A DNA stretch of 64,000 nucleotides from Azadirachta indica (taxonomy: Eukaryota > Streptophyta > Magnoliopsida > Sapindales > Meliaceae): NCBI GenBank assembly GCA_022749755.1, contig CM040441.1, positions 23,990,177 through 24,054,176 on the forward strand. Direction: 5' to 3'. The position numbers and the translations under genes were made by a program. Below the pieces are notes generated by a model. It had not been told where the DNA came from. It ran no database searches and saw nothing but the letters and a program-made list of their open reading frames with translations. Below, in pieces: positions 1 to 10,869 of this stretch. Every line of letters begins with the position of its first letter. Position 1 is the stretch's first letter.

Positions 1-253
1 TCTAGAGAGTGCACCTACTTTCATTTTCTTCTTTTTCTTTTTAGTCAAAAGGAGAGCATACAAACTTTATTACGACAAAAAACATAATAAACATAAATAT
101 AACAGTAAAAGAAGAGAATAATTTTTAAATCAATATATCAATTTACTTTATTTTTTTGATATAATAAGTTGAAGTACAATCATTGAAAAAGAGTGCTTAA
201 GCCCATCCCTACATAACAAGGCTCTTAATATTTCCTAAAATTCCTATTCTATA

Positions 254-286
<33 letters not shown>

Positions 287-349
287 CAATAATAATAATA
301 TATGCCGTTGTATTGACTTAAAAAATCCTCATTTCAACTAAAAATGAAT
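1..349. other. AT-rich 3' flank of GT47 gene 1 with AAT microsatellite
   Basis: No coding potential is visible. A (AAT/AAC)n microsatellite with interruptions lies at about 257-301, just downstream (in gene sense) of the minus-strand GT47 stop codon, so part of it may fall in the 3' UTR. Confidence 0.5.
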
Positions 350-1921
350 CTAGATTTGTATTTCATATGGAGAAAATGTGTATTTGAAATCATCCCCATC
401 TGCAAAACCAATACTAGGATCCCTTCCCTCCTTAATCAATCCCCTAACTTTCTCTATTCTTTCAAGAATTCCCTTCAAAGCTAGATCAAATGCATCTTCT
501 ATGCTCTCCAATTTAGCCCTTGGATCAGCATATATTACTCTTGGAATCAACCTTATAACTTCTTCTCTCAAGCTACCTACTCTCTCCTCTGAAATTCCAA
601 GCAATGTCTCATTCACGTTCACTTTCCAATCTTTAACATCTCTCACTGGTATGTACAATGAATAAGTAGTGTAATTTTTGGGTAAATACCATAAATATTG
701 CGCGTAAGCAGTACCTGGGTGGAAGAAAACTGGTATGCAGCCTGCTAAAATGGCATCAAAAATTGATCTTCTAGTATATGAATCACCAGGAGGCTGCAAA
801 CAGAATACTGAGTTTTGAAACACCTTCATCACATTGGCCGGGTTATTGCAATTGGTTGCACCATAATCACAATTTATCAATTTGCATAAGCTCCCTGAAG
901 CTAGACATTGTTCTATAATCTTTCCCCGGATTGAGTCTTTAAGATCAGGCCTTGGAGCTCCGGCAAATGAGAACAAGTACTGCCGCTTTTGCCTTCTCAT
1001 TTTGTCTTGCCATTCAAGAATTTCGCTTCCCTTTGATGGGTGGAAGCATGTTGGGTATGGAATGGCATAGTCATTGTTCCATGAACTTGATTCTATTGCT
1101 AACATTGACATGTTTTTGGATTCAGGCAAAAACCTAAACTTGCTACCCCAATCAGATTCATTATCAGTTTTTCTCCGAAAATCCCAAGAAATTCTTCCAG
1201 CAACCAAGAAATGATCTCTTCCCCACATCCTTTTCCACTCAGGTTTGCCTGCTACCCATTTGACAAAATCAAGAGCAGAAGAGTCTCTCACGGATATATT
1301 ACCTCCCCAAAGATGTCTACCAAGATCAAGGCCAGTATAAAAAGGGACATAAATCGCCGAAGCAAGAGCAGAATCATTGGTTAAGCAATTGTAATTCTTC
1401 ATCCTCTCATGAAAAATGACCTCTAACAAGAACTGATTGGTCAAGAACCAACTCCGATTCAACAAAACCATATCATGATTTTCAATTTTAGGGCCAAAAC
1501 CAAAGTTAACCAAATATGGGCACATATTTTTCTCAGCACCAGGTGTGAGCAAATGACAATTTTTGAGCAAATCTCCATTGAACCTACTTGGAACTTCATG
1601 AACATAAACATATCGACCCAAACAAGAGTCCGTTTGATAAGTTTGATTCACGACAACAACAAGTGGGTTGTGGGGCAATGGAGAATCATCAGTACCACTA
1701 GAATTTGTACCTAAATGATGAGATTTTGAATTCTGAGAAACAATGGCATTAGCATAGTTGTTGACTAATAAAGGGTTGTCTCCACTACTGTTACCAGTTA
1801 AAGCTGAATAATCAAAGCAGAGAAAGACGACGCATAAAGCAAAGGAGATGAGAATTGCAAACCCCAGTTGCTGATTGCAGCACTTTGAAGCAGACATGCA
1901 CATGGGTTTCTGCTTCTCCAT
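350..1921 (-). CDS. MUR3/KATAMARI1-like GT47 glycosyltransferase (probable xyloglucan galactosyltransferase), copy 1
   Basis: Predicted type II Golgi membrane glycosyltransferase of 523 aa in one uninterrupted exon. A short cytosolic N-terminus precedes a membrane anchor at about residues 19-38 (Leu/Phe/Val-rich), then a stem rich in Asn-X-Ser/Thr sites, then an exostosin-type GT47 domain at about 100-450. The domain opens with CLGRYVYVHEVPSRF and contains LPESKNMSMLAIESSSWNND at about 265-284. It also has the family hallmark PPGDSYTRRSIFDAILAGCI followed by PVFFHP (377-402), where the nucleotide-sugar site is expected. Family members of the MUR3 clade add galactose, or another sugar, from UDP-sugars to xyloglucan side chains; the exact acceptor cannot be read from sequence. 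The ATG at 1919-1921 fits the anchor position and matches the MEK start of the paralogue at 54022. Length is somewhat short of MUR3 itself but usual for the MUR3-like subgroup. No frame damage is seen. Confidence 0.9.
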   Translation of the reverse strand: MEKQKPMCMSASKCCNQQLGFAILISFALCVVFLCFDYSALTGNSSGDNPLLVNNYANAIVSQNSKSHHLGTNSSGTDDSPLPHNPLVVVVNQTYQTDSCLGRYVYVHEVPSRFNGDLLKNCHLLTPGAEKNMCPYLVNFGFGPKIENHDMVLLNRSWFLTNQFLLEVIFHERMKNYNCLTNDSALASAIYVPFYTGLDLGRHLWGGNISVRDSSALDFVKWVAGKPEWKRMWGRDHFLVAGRISWDFRRKTDNESDWGSKFRFLPESKNMSMLAIESSSWNNDYAIPYPTCFHPSKGSEILEWQDKMRRQKRQYLFSFAGAPRPDLKDSIRGKIIEQCLASGSLCKLINCDYGATNCNNPANVMKVFQNSVFCLQPPGDSYTRRSIFDAILAGCIPVFFHPGTAYAQYLWYLPKNYTTYSLYIPVRDVKDWKVNVNETLLGISEERVGSLREEVIRLIPRVIYADPRAKLESIEDAFDLALKGILERIEKVRGLIKEGRDPSIGFADGDDFKYTFSPYEIQI

Positions 1922-1936
1922 TCTGATACCTCCTAA

Positions 1937-1983
1937 TCTTCTTCTTCTTCTTCTTCTTCTTCTTCTTCTTCTTCTTCTTCTTC
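1937..1983 (-). repeat. (GAA)n microsatellite in the GT47 5' leader
   Basis: An uninterrupted CTT tract on the plus strand, GAA in the gene sense, begins about 16 bases upstream of the GT47 start codon. It probably lies in the 5' UTR and would make a purine-rich leader. It is expected to be length-polymorphic between alleles. Confidence 0.8.
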
Positions 1984-2167
1984 AGTCAGTGAAAAGTGAT
2001 TGAAGAGCTTTTGTTTTTTTGGGTTTTCACGTTCGGTCTCCGCAAATTAGTGCTAGTAATATGGTTGATGAGTCCTAAAAGGTGTAGACGAGAAATTAAC
2101 TGCAGAGACTGAGAGCCATTAGGCCAAATGTCCGTTACTTTGTTGGCAATTAAAGGTAAAAATTAAA

Positions 2168-2191
2168 ATGATGATGATGATGATGATGATG

Positions 2192-2249
<58 letters not shown>
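2168..2249. repeat. Compound (ATG)n(ATA)n microsatellite
   Basis: About 8 ATG units run directly into roughly 19 ATA units upstream of GT47 gene 1. Confidence 0.9.
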
Positions 2250-2251
<2 letters not shown>

Positions 2252-4718
2252 GTGCTGAAGCACTGTACTTTCAAAATAATAATTAAAGGAATAACAACAT
2301 TTTAGTCCCTCAACTTTAGAGAAATAATAAATTGGTACATTGTTTGTAAAATTTTAACATGTTTGTCCCTGAAGTATTGAAGTTAAGTATAAAAAATACG
2401 CTCATTTGGCAACTGAAATTTGGGCCCGTTCCCGATAATTTCTTTTTTGTTTTGGGGAAAGAAATAGATATATAATTATGATTTTTATACTTTTTAAAAT
2501 ACATAATTTACGTTTAGCCCATATAAATTTTTGTTATTTACATCTTGACCCTAAAAAATAACTCCAACTTCGCTCTTACTAGAAAACCGTGCGATTTTTG
2601 GTTCTTCTATCAATGTCATAGAAATTGTTTTTTTTTTTAATATTTTTAAATATTTTCTAAAAACTTAATAATTGCTCAAACATACTTTTTTTTTTAAGAT
2701 CTTTTAATAAATATAGTCCTTAAAATGAGAAATATCTAAAAATAACCTTTTACAAAAACAAATATATATTTGTTCATATCCTTTTCTTCTTTGCTTATAA
2801 TTCTAAAATTCGAATAGATATAGAATATTAATAAAACAAAAAACTTAGAAATTTATAAAAAAATGTAATTTGTCATAAATACATGTGGTCATGTATTATA
2901 AAGGGTTATGTAATAACAAAATTGACATTATAAGATATGTTACACAAATATTTTATAATATATAAATGATATTACATAACTAATAACATTATATGATTAA
3001 CAATATTATAGGACCAACTTATAATATTAATGATTAGTGTTGTACTTTATAAATATAATAAAAGGGTTTTATAGTAAATTCATAGACTATTTAGGATAAT
3101 CAAGTAAAATATATAAAGATAACTCAATTATTTTTAACTTCATACATTTTTTATATTATTTGTAAACTATTAAATATGATTACTTTTAAAATTAAAAGTT
3201 ACATCTCACGTATATAATTAATATACAATGAATACGCCATAATTAATACACATATGATACACAATTTCAACCATTTGCATTATTTTTTTTATAAAAAGTT
3301 TTGAACGGGAATGAGAAATTTTATTCACAAAACTTCAAATTTTTGTCCTTCTTAAAATAATTTAAGAGATTCAAGTGAACTTAAGAGTGCTCAAACTATA
3401 TTTAATTAAATATATTTAAATTTAATAATTTAAAAAATAATGTAAAAAATTATATCGAATTAAGGTGCAATTCTTCCCAAATGCAAGAATCCAATAACTT
3501 TTCATCTAGTGCACTTCATTTTAAGGCATATTATTATTGGATGAATTTGGCACATTAGGGTTTGTTATTTAAAGAAAATGGGCAACTCATCTTGCAAAAT
3601 AGATTGGTTGTGTCATTAATGAAGTCACGGTATCCTAACCAATGAAAAAGTTGCATTTATGAGTTAATAAAGACGTGAGAGAAAAGAGAATGAACACTAG
3701 CAAGCAAGCAACAATCTTTTTAGGGTAAGAAAAGATTTATTATAATTTTGCCAAATCATTATTAATCCATAAGTATAATGTTATTAAATTGTTACTTTAA
3801 TAAACTCATTAGAAATTTAAAATTAATATAGTTTTGCTATTATGTGGGCAAATCAGCATTAATTGGCACACTTGTTAGCTAAATTAAGGACATTTTGATC
3901 TTATAGTATTATTACAAAATATGTATATTGTACTCTTATTAATTTAAAGAGATATCTATTTATATTTTAATATGTCAATTTTAAATATACCTTGGGGAGA
4001 AAATAAAGGTAATATAGGACATTTATTTTAGTATATAAAGTAGAATAAACGATACATTTTGTGTTAACTTTTGATTTGCTCATGTCATTAATTCTTTTAA
4101 TTAAAAATTAAGAAAAAAAAAAAACCATCGCAAGTGCACACCATCAACAACCATAAAATCTAATCACCAATCATATCATCAAATTTAAATTTCACATTTA
4201 TGCAACGACAGCATTATTTTTTACAATCAAGTATTAGAAAATGTCTAAACAATAATGAGTAATCAACGACCAGTGACTCTAACTTAATTATCGGTGTATT
4301 GCTACTCGTTATTATTTAATTATATAATATATAACTATAATATAACTTATAATTAATATACTAGATATTGTATTAGTATTAATTATATTATCAAATTTAT
4401 TTCATTATATTAATAATAAATGTACTATGATTATGTTTACAAGGGATTTAATTAAAATAATATTCTTTGTGAAATAAGGATTCACAATAAAGAATTTTAA
4501 TTTTAAATAAAATAATTCTTTATTTAGTATTTGTTTCGTATAAAACAAAGCCGTTAAAAAACAGTTAGTCCGCAAACAATTTTTTTTTTTTATTCTAGTT
4601 CTTAGTTGGGCTTGCACTGTTAAAATTTTATTTTTTATTTTAAAAAATATGTTTCTTTAATTTTTAAAATATAAATAATTGATTTGATTGCCAACCATAA
4701 TCATTGTTTTCTGTTACG

Positions 4719-4720
<2 letters not shown>

Positions 4721-4756
<36 letters not shown>
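4721..4756. repeat. (TTA)n microsatellite
   Basis: About 12 uninterrupted TTA units. Confidence 0.9.
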
Positions 4757-7561
4757 TGGTGCTTCGAAGGATACAATCATCAATACATAATATTTGAGAC
4801 AATGTGTGGGTCATTGAGTCAGTTGAAAACTGTGACTTGTCGTTTGCTTTTAATTTGTTTTTCCTATTTGAAAAGATTGACCTTTTTTTTTTAATCTCTT
4901 CTTTGAAGGTTGAATGACATTTTTACCCATAGTAATAGAGCTCTAAATTATTAAGCCATGTCGGTTTGCTTGGGCCCTATTTCGTACAATTTGAATCCAA
5001 CAAGGCTTGTGTCATGTTGGGCGTTAAGTTTGAGTCCACTGGGATGCGCTTAGCATAAGCACGAGTGGGCCCATGCCTAAGACTGACCTTAAAATCGAAA
5101 AAAATAAATAAACCTAGTGCATCTGAAAAATGTTTAGAGATAAAATAATCTCCAATATCGTCGTCTTCAAAGAATAAATTTGGAATGATATGTCAGAGAA
5201 TAGAGAAGATTAATCCTCAAATTATTAACAGGATAGATAATTGTATAATACTCTCTAATCTCCTCCCGCTATATATATGTATGTTATTTTTAAAATAAAA
5301 AGATATATGTGAAAAATGTTTAATTAAAAAAATTATATAATTCATAATACTTTTGTATTATTAGATAGTAAAAAAATTTATATTTTTAATATAGTTATTG
5401 TATATAAAATATATTATGATATATTAATAATAAATTTTAATTAATATTTAATATAAATAAATAAAAAATGGGAGAAGATAAGTGGGCACGAGTAATCTAT
5501 TCTCTCATGAAGATTTTTTTATCCGTGTTATATTAAATTTATTAGAAAATGAAGATAAAAAAGAAAATAAAATGAGTAACAAGAAAGGTCTCTCTACTCT
5601 CATCTCGTCCTATTGTAATTGCTAAAAGTGTATATAATATATGCAACTGAATAATTAAACTAATGGGAGAGTGTCAAGTTATAAAGTAAAGAGTGTATTT
5701 AATGGAAGTTGAATTATGTAAAATACGTTAGTTGTGAGTTTTGAGATTTAGTAAGGAATGAATTGAAATAAAGTGGAGAAATTAAAGAAAATTAATAAGT
5801 GTTATTATTATTAATAAATGATATATAGATGTAATTTATTCATTAAAATATAAAAAAAAGCCCAAAATGTAAAATTTTAAGAATATATTATTTTATGAAA
5901 CTGTAAATAAAATTTCATGAGAAAAATTATTATTAGTTTAGCATACATTTGTAATCATTATATTTTTAAATAATTTTAAAAGAACATATATTTTATAATT
6001 AAAAACTCATTTAACTAATTATGTTTCTCATTCATTTATATGTAGTTATTCTATTTTACGATCGTTACTAAGTGTCATAATACCTCTTTAATTTAAAATG
6101 AGTTTTTGCAACTTTTTATACTGTAAAATATTTTTATATTTCTTATATGTTTTAAGTTATTCTAATATTTTGATTTTAATTTTTAAATTATGTTATAATC
6201 AGTATCTTCAAAATAATTTTTCATAAATGTAATGTTTGACTAGAGAAGTTCTTAAGTAGTAAGATTTAGAGAAAAATAAAATTAATAATATATTGTTATA
6301 TTTCTTTTATATATTTAATTAGTTGTATGAGTATCCGCTCATGTCATATTTTAATCAGAGTATAATTGAGTAGTTTAAATATTGTATTGTAGCGTTACAA
6401 TTTATTCTTATATTTCAATTTCAATTAATGGAGAAATAAGCTTGTATTACAATTTAAAATATTGGAAGAAAATTTATAAAAATTTATGTTAATTATTTCT
6501 ATTATCTCATGTCATTCGTAGATCAATTTTAATAATTTATTAGTAATTTAATTTTTCTATCTTTACAATTTTTGAATTTAATAGTTAAATATTTTTAAAT
6601 TTTATTTACCATTTGATGTTTCATAATTTCATCTACGAATAATAAGATAACACAATCAAAATTAAAATAGAGTGAATTATTTCCCTTCAAAATTTTTTGA
6701 TGATGCATTCCTTAATCAGAATTTTTTTAAAAATCTTTTTAAATCTAATATTAGAGTTAGGGGTCTATTAGGGGTTTGGATTAATTTGTGTTTCATAGTA
6801 TAACCTAAATGTCTACTTCAACTTGTATTATAAAAGGTATATCAACATCCACATTTAAAATATTTATTTAATAATCGTATTAAGAATTAAAATTTTAATT
6901 TAACCTTTTTTAAAATAAGTTATGTATTCCATTAATAATCCTGTCATTCGTTTAAACCATATTTTAATATATATTCTAAAATTTATATAATATTATTGAC
7001 CTAAATATTAAATAAATTTTATTTTAAATAATATTAAATATTTTTAAAATATAAAAAATATAAAATAAATATATAAATGAGCTAATAAAGAAATGATTAT
7101 TTAAATAATTAATCGTGTGATAAACGAGTCTATGTGTTAATATTATTAATCCAAATTCAACCTAATTATTAATCGTAATTATAATATTATGACTCATTTA
7201 TTAATCGTATTATTTTAAATTAAATAAAACTCACTAGCTTCATATCAGATTAACGGATCGCATAAAAAATGGTTAGCCCGACCCTTAACCCTACCTTAGT
7301 TAGAGGCCGAGAATACCAACTGCTCTAGTATCTTACAAGATAGTTTTGGAACAATACTACAAGAAGAAGTTATATATAAACTTAAGGTAAAATTTGACTA
7401 AATGCAAGTAAAATAAAACAAATTAGTTGAAATTCTGCATGCTTCTCTGTAGGTGACAATTAATAAAAACCTTGCCGACACTTATCCTGAACGAACAAGT
7501 TAACATCGGGGACCCCAAGCTGCTCAAGTAACAAGACTGATAGTTATCAAAATCTTTGAAC

Positions 7562-7567
7562 ACGCGG
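7562..7567 (+). promoter_or_regulatory. CGCG box (possible CAMTA-type site)
   Basis: ACGCGG matches the vCGCGb core bound by calmodulin-binding CAMTA factors and lies about 255 bp upstream of the Gly/His-rich ORF. It is a six-base match only, so it is suggestive. Confidence 0.2.
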
Positions 7568-7713
7568 TATTCAGGATTTTATGATGAAGATAAAGATATG
7601 GATAACGTTCGAGACAAAAAGCCACTTGTTGAAAGTCTGTTGCATGCTTGAAGTTTCGTTACATATACCTAACATTCCCAACTAATTAAGTTTTCACTTC
7701 TTGTCCACGCACC

Positions 7714-7721
7714 TATATATA
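7714..7721 (+). promoter_or_regulatory. TATA box of the Gly/His-rich gene
   Basis: TATATATA in the context CACCTATATATATGTGAAC lies about 100 bp upstream of the ATG at 7820, a normal spacing for a plant TATA element plus a 60-80 base leader. Confidence 0.5.
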
Positions 7722-7819
7722 TGTGAACAATTCTTTGCTTAATTCTCAACATAATCCCTTAATTCAAAATATATATCATCTTTGAAGCCTTATTTTCAGA
7801 AACTATAGACTAGAGCAAT

Positions 7820-8104
7820 ATGTCTCACCAAGGACCTCATGACCATGGTCCCGGCGGTCACGGTCACGGCCCCGGTGGTGGCGGACATCAAGGCGGGCAT
7901 GGTCCTGGTGGAGGGCCGGGCCGGGGTGGTGGTGGTGGTGGACCTCCTGGAGGCCATGCTCATGGTGGCGGACATCCTGGAGGCCATGGTGGTGGCGGTG
8001 GACCTCAAGGCCAACATGGTCATGGTGGGGGGCAGCATGAGCATGGCCCTGGTGGAGGAGGACATCACGGTGGCCGCGGTGGAGGAGGACACCACCACCA
8101 TTAG
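7820..8104 (+). CDS. Small glycine/histidine-rich protein, function unknown
   Basis: A 94-aa ORF made almost wholly of Gly, His and Pro, ending in four His residues. It has GGGGH, HGHG and GGHxGG-type repeats and no signal peptide or membrane segment, so a cytosolic or nuclear location is the default. Its GC-rich, Gly/His-specific base composition is unlike the surrounding AT-rich DNA. A TATA element lies about 100 bp upstream. The ATG at 7820 follows AAT and is the first in this frame after the TATA box; the ORF ends CAT TAG. The very high His content makes Zn/Cu/Ni binding plausible, as in plant His/Gly-rich stress proteins, but that is inference. Overlapping frames are also open because of the biased composition. 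The Gly/His frame is preferred because it alone has a compositional logic and a clean start and stop. It could instead be an expanded low-complexity ORF without function. Confidence 0.65.
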   Translation: MSHQGPHDHGPGGHGHGPGGGGHQGGHGPGGGPGRGGGGGGPPGGHAHGGGHPGGHGGGGGPQGQHGHGGGQHEHGPGGGGHHGGRGGGGHHHH

Positions 8105-8299
8105 AGGAACCCTCCAAGGCATTGTTCTTCTCTGTCCCTTGCTACCACTTCTATTTAGATATATAAATAAATAAATTTGGATGATAATGTAAATACCAAA
8201 TTTATATGTTAAGAATTTGGTATTGTAGTATATATGTACTTGTGTGCAAAATATCAAAATCCCAATAGAGTTGCTGCAGTTACTACAGCAATATAAATA

Positions 8300-10284
8300 A
8301 AGGTACTAAAGAAAAGCTCAATATTTCGTATAATTTATTTATTTTTTTTATTTTTTATCGTTTTTATTTTTAATTAATTATATGCGAAAATATTTCTTCA
8401 GAAATTGTTGGTAGAGAGTTGGAAATTTCTCTATAAAATATTGTAGGAAAATAAATTACTTATATTGGACACAAAATTTTAATTGACCTATTGAATCATG
8501 TCACAATATAATATGATATAAATTTTTTTGGATTATTAAAGTTTTAGTTCATCATAAGATATCATTTTTTTTATTCCACTTTTAGTGATATAATATACAT
8601 TTTAATTTTTCATATTAAAGAATGAGAATATGACCATTATAAATTTTAATTGCAACTTATTTGACTAAATAATAATTTATTTGATAATTACTATTTTTAC
8701 CATATAGAAAATATTTGTCATGTAATCGTGTTGTTTTAATATTAAATTGTTGCGATTAAATTAATTAATACTAAAAAAATAATTCAAAAATAATTTTACA
8801 TTAAAAAATTGTTATAAGAATTTCTTAACAACATAATAAATAACTCAGCTAATGCCTACAAATCTCAAAATTTATTTTTGTAATTTTTTTAATATTGTAT
8901 GTATTATATTTGTTTAATTACAAAATTTTTCATGTTAAAAGTTATTTATCTGATATCTATAATATTAAGAACTCAAGTATTTTAAGATAATATTAATTAT
9001 TGAATATATGACGTGGAGAATGATCTTCACATAATCGAGTTGGGTCATCCAATTGTAGAGCAAACTTAATAACGCTAAATTATGTATGTGATTTTAAAAT
9101 TAAAAACTGAATCATTAATATAATGATTTATGGTACTTATTTATTCATCATTTTTAAAATATTAAATTAATTCGAATTTAAATTTTAAAAAATTTGAAAT
9201 TATATTAAAAAACTTAAAATTGAAAAACTGACAAAAAAAAGTTAAATCAATTGGTTCGATTTAGTTCAGCTCTCTACATACTGTTTGATTTTTTTGTTTT
9301 GTTATAATTTGTATTATTAAAAGAAACATACAAAGAGATATGTAAATAAAAGAAATTGAGAGAATAGAGTTAATATTGGTAATTATGATATAAGAAATTA
9401 AAATGCGTAAAGTTTGTATTTTAGTGTGAGTTTTGATTCAATACAAAGTCACATATATACGTAGCAAATTAAAGAGAATACTTGATACTCTGTTTTTAAG
9501 CTTAATACCCTATCACCTTTCTAAATTTTGACTAATATTCTATCAAACCTCTATTACCACCTCTAATAACATTAAAAGGTACTTTTTTAAGGGTAATTTT
9601 GTACTTTAACTTTATTCATAACAATATATTAATTATAACAGGTTCCATCACTAATGAATAATTCTAAATAATAATATTTTAAAAAATTACTTTTTTAGTA
9701 CTAAAAAAGCTTTTAAAAGTTTTTTCCTAATCTAGTTTAAAGTCCAACTTACTCACTCTCACTATTTTGCTAAAATATTTCTTATCCTTAGTGTGTTGGA
9801 AAGTAATTGATGCAGAGAAGGTGATGGTGCCAATGTGGTGGAGAGACGGCGATTGTAGGGGGTGGTGATAGTGTTGTTGTGGTTAATGTTAGAATAAATT
9901 TCATAATTAAAATTGACAATTAAAATCGTGATTAATAATTAAGTTTCGATCAAAAAGTAAACTTCAATTAGAATTTTGGTGGAGTTTTACTTCTGTTTCA
10001 AATTTATTTTGCAGGGTGTGATATATCTAATCCTTACTATTTTCTTTGTTTTGTTTTAATTTTTTTTCTTTAAAAATGTCTCATTTGAATTTTAATTAAA
10101 AGAAGAAGAGGGAAATTGGTAAGGAGAGAAAGATGAGAAAATAAAAAATAAACTAAAAAATTAATATTAAATCAAAATTTATAAAAGATAAATAAGATTT
10201 AAAAGGATTATCTAACTTATTAAATCAAATACTAAAAGAATATCTAAGTCAAATAAAATTAATTTATTAGAAAACACAAATATT
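8300..10284. other. AT-rich intergenic region with a MITE-like piece
   Basis: No gene is seen. The stretch at about 9490-9615 is the inverted-orientation relative of 22870-23010 and 37850-37990, so it is a dispersed MITE-like family member. The remainder is AT-rich and featureless to the eye, apart from a short GT/GGTGG-rich patch at about 9810-9870. Confidence 0.45.
9490..9615 (+). repeat. Dispersed MITE-like repeat (inverted relative at 22870-23010)
   Basis: It reads collinearly with the reverse complement of 22870-23010: a TTTTTAGGCYTAATACC-like start, GACTAATATYC, CCACYTC, then TTTTTTAAGG. Two copies in opposite orientation at unrelated sites fit a transposed element rather than local duplication. 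Confidence 0.45.
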
Positions 10285-10605
10285 TTAGGACTGGACTAAA
10301 AAACATAGAACTCAAAAAATTGAACTGGAATCAATAAGTTTGACATGATTTCAATATGGTATTTGTTTCAGCGTTAATTCCAATTTTTAAAAAAATTAAA
10401 ATTTTTGGGTGCGATTTCGATATTAGTGCAAAACACTTGGCATGAACCGAAATTATTATTACTTTTTTAATTTTTAGCCTTAAAACAACATCATTTAGTA
10501 AAAGTTAAACAACATTGTTTTTTAGGCAAATTAAAAAAAAAAAAGAAACCCTTTGGAGTGAAAAAATTAAAACCTAAAAAATCAGATTATACTAGACTAA
10601 AAAAC
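10285..10605. repeat. MITE-like repeat abutting the left edge of the triplication
   Basis: 10351-10605 is collinear with 22251-22505 and 37215-37470 (shared landmarks GGGTGCGATTYCGAT, GCAAAACACTTGGC and ATTATACTAGACTA). It ends directly against the first copy of the 15-kb unit. It is either an independent insertion of the same element or the remnant of a further, internally deleted unit. Confidence 0.5.
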
Positions 10606-10869
10606 AAATTTGCGCCAAACGTTTCCATGAGATAATTTTATTCAATAAAAGTGCATGTGAAGGTTGTATTTTGTATTAATTAATTTAATATAATACCATG
10701 AGTTTAACATGTTTTTATGATATATAATACCTCGCATTAAACTTGCCCTTAAATGTAAATAATGTGGCATGTGTTTAATGTTGTTTCATTAAAAACCTTA
10801 CTAGTAAACCCTACTGAGATAAAGCCTGGTCTAAGGAGAAAAAAAAAAAGTAAAGTACAGATGTCCTAT

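Larger units (their letters stand above)
2250..7700. other. AT-rich intergenic region with degraded repeat fragments
   Basis: No credible gene was found in about 5.4 kb. Three pieces look like old mobile DNA. At about 2290-2600 there is a stretch resembling a widespread plant dispersed repeat (it begins TTTTAGTCCCTCAACTTTAG). A GC-richer block at about 4930-5080 (GGGCCC-containing) and a block at 5205-5600 have retroelement-like texture. A TTA microsatellite sits at 4721-4756. These assignments rest on texture only. Confidence 0.4.

Noticed and set aside
378..1714. Plus-strand ORFs opposite GT47 gene 1 (378-665, 882-1070, 952-1137, 1475-1714)
   Set aside because: They are antisense shadows of the 523-codon GT47 reading frame and have no recognisable features.
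2316..4894. Short ORFs at 2316-2504 (-), 4405-4617 (-) and 4688-4894 (+)
   Set aside because: Lys/Ile/Phe/Asn-rich chance ORFs in AT-rich DNA; one runs through a TTA microsatellite.
7796..8257. Overlapping ORFs at 7839-8174 (+), 7803-8117 (-) and 7796-8257 (-)
   Set aside because: All are by-products of the GGN/CAY composition of the Gly/His-rich frame. The 7820-8104 frame has the best start, stop and promoter position.
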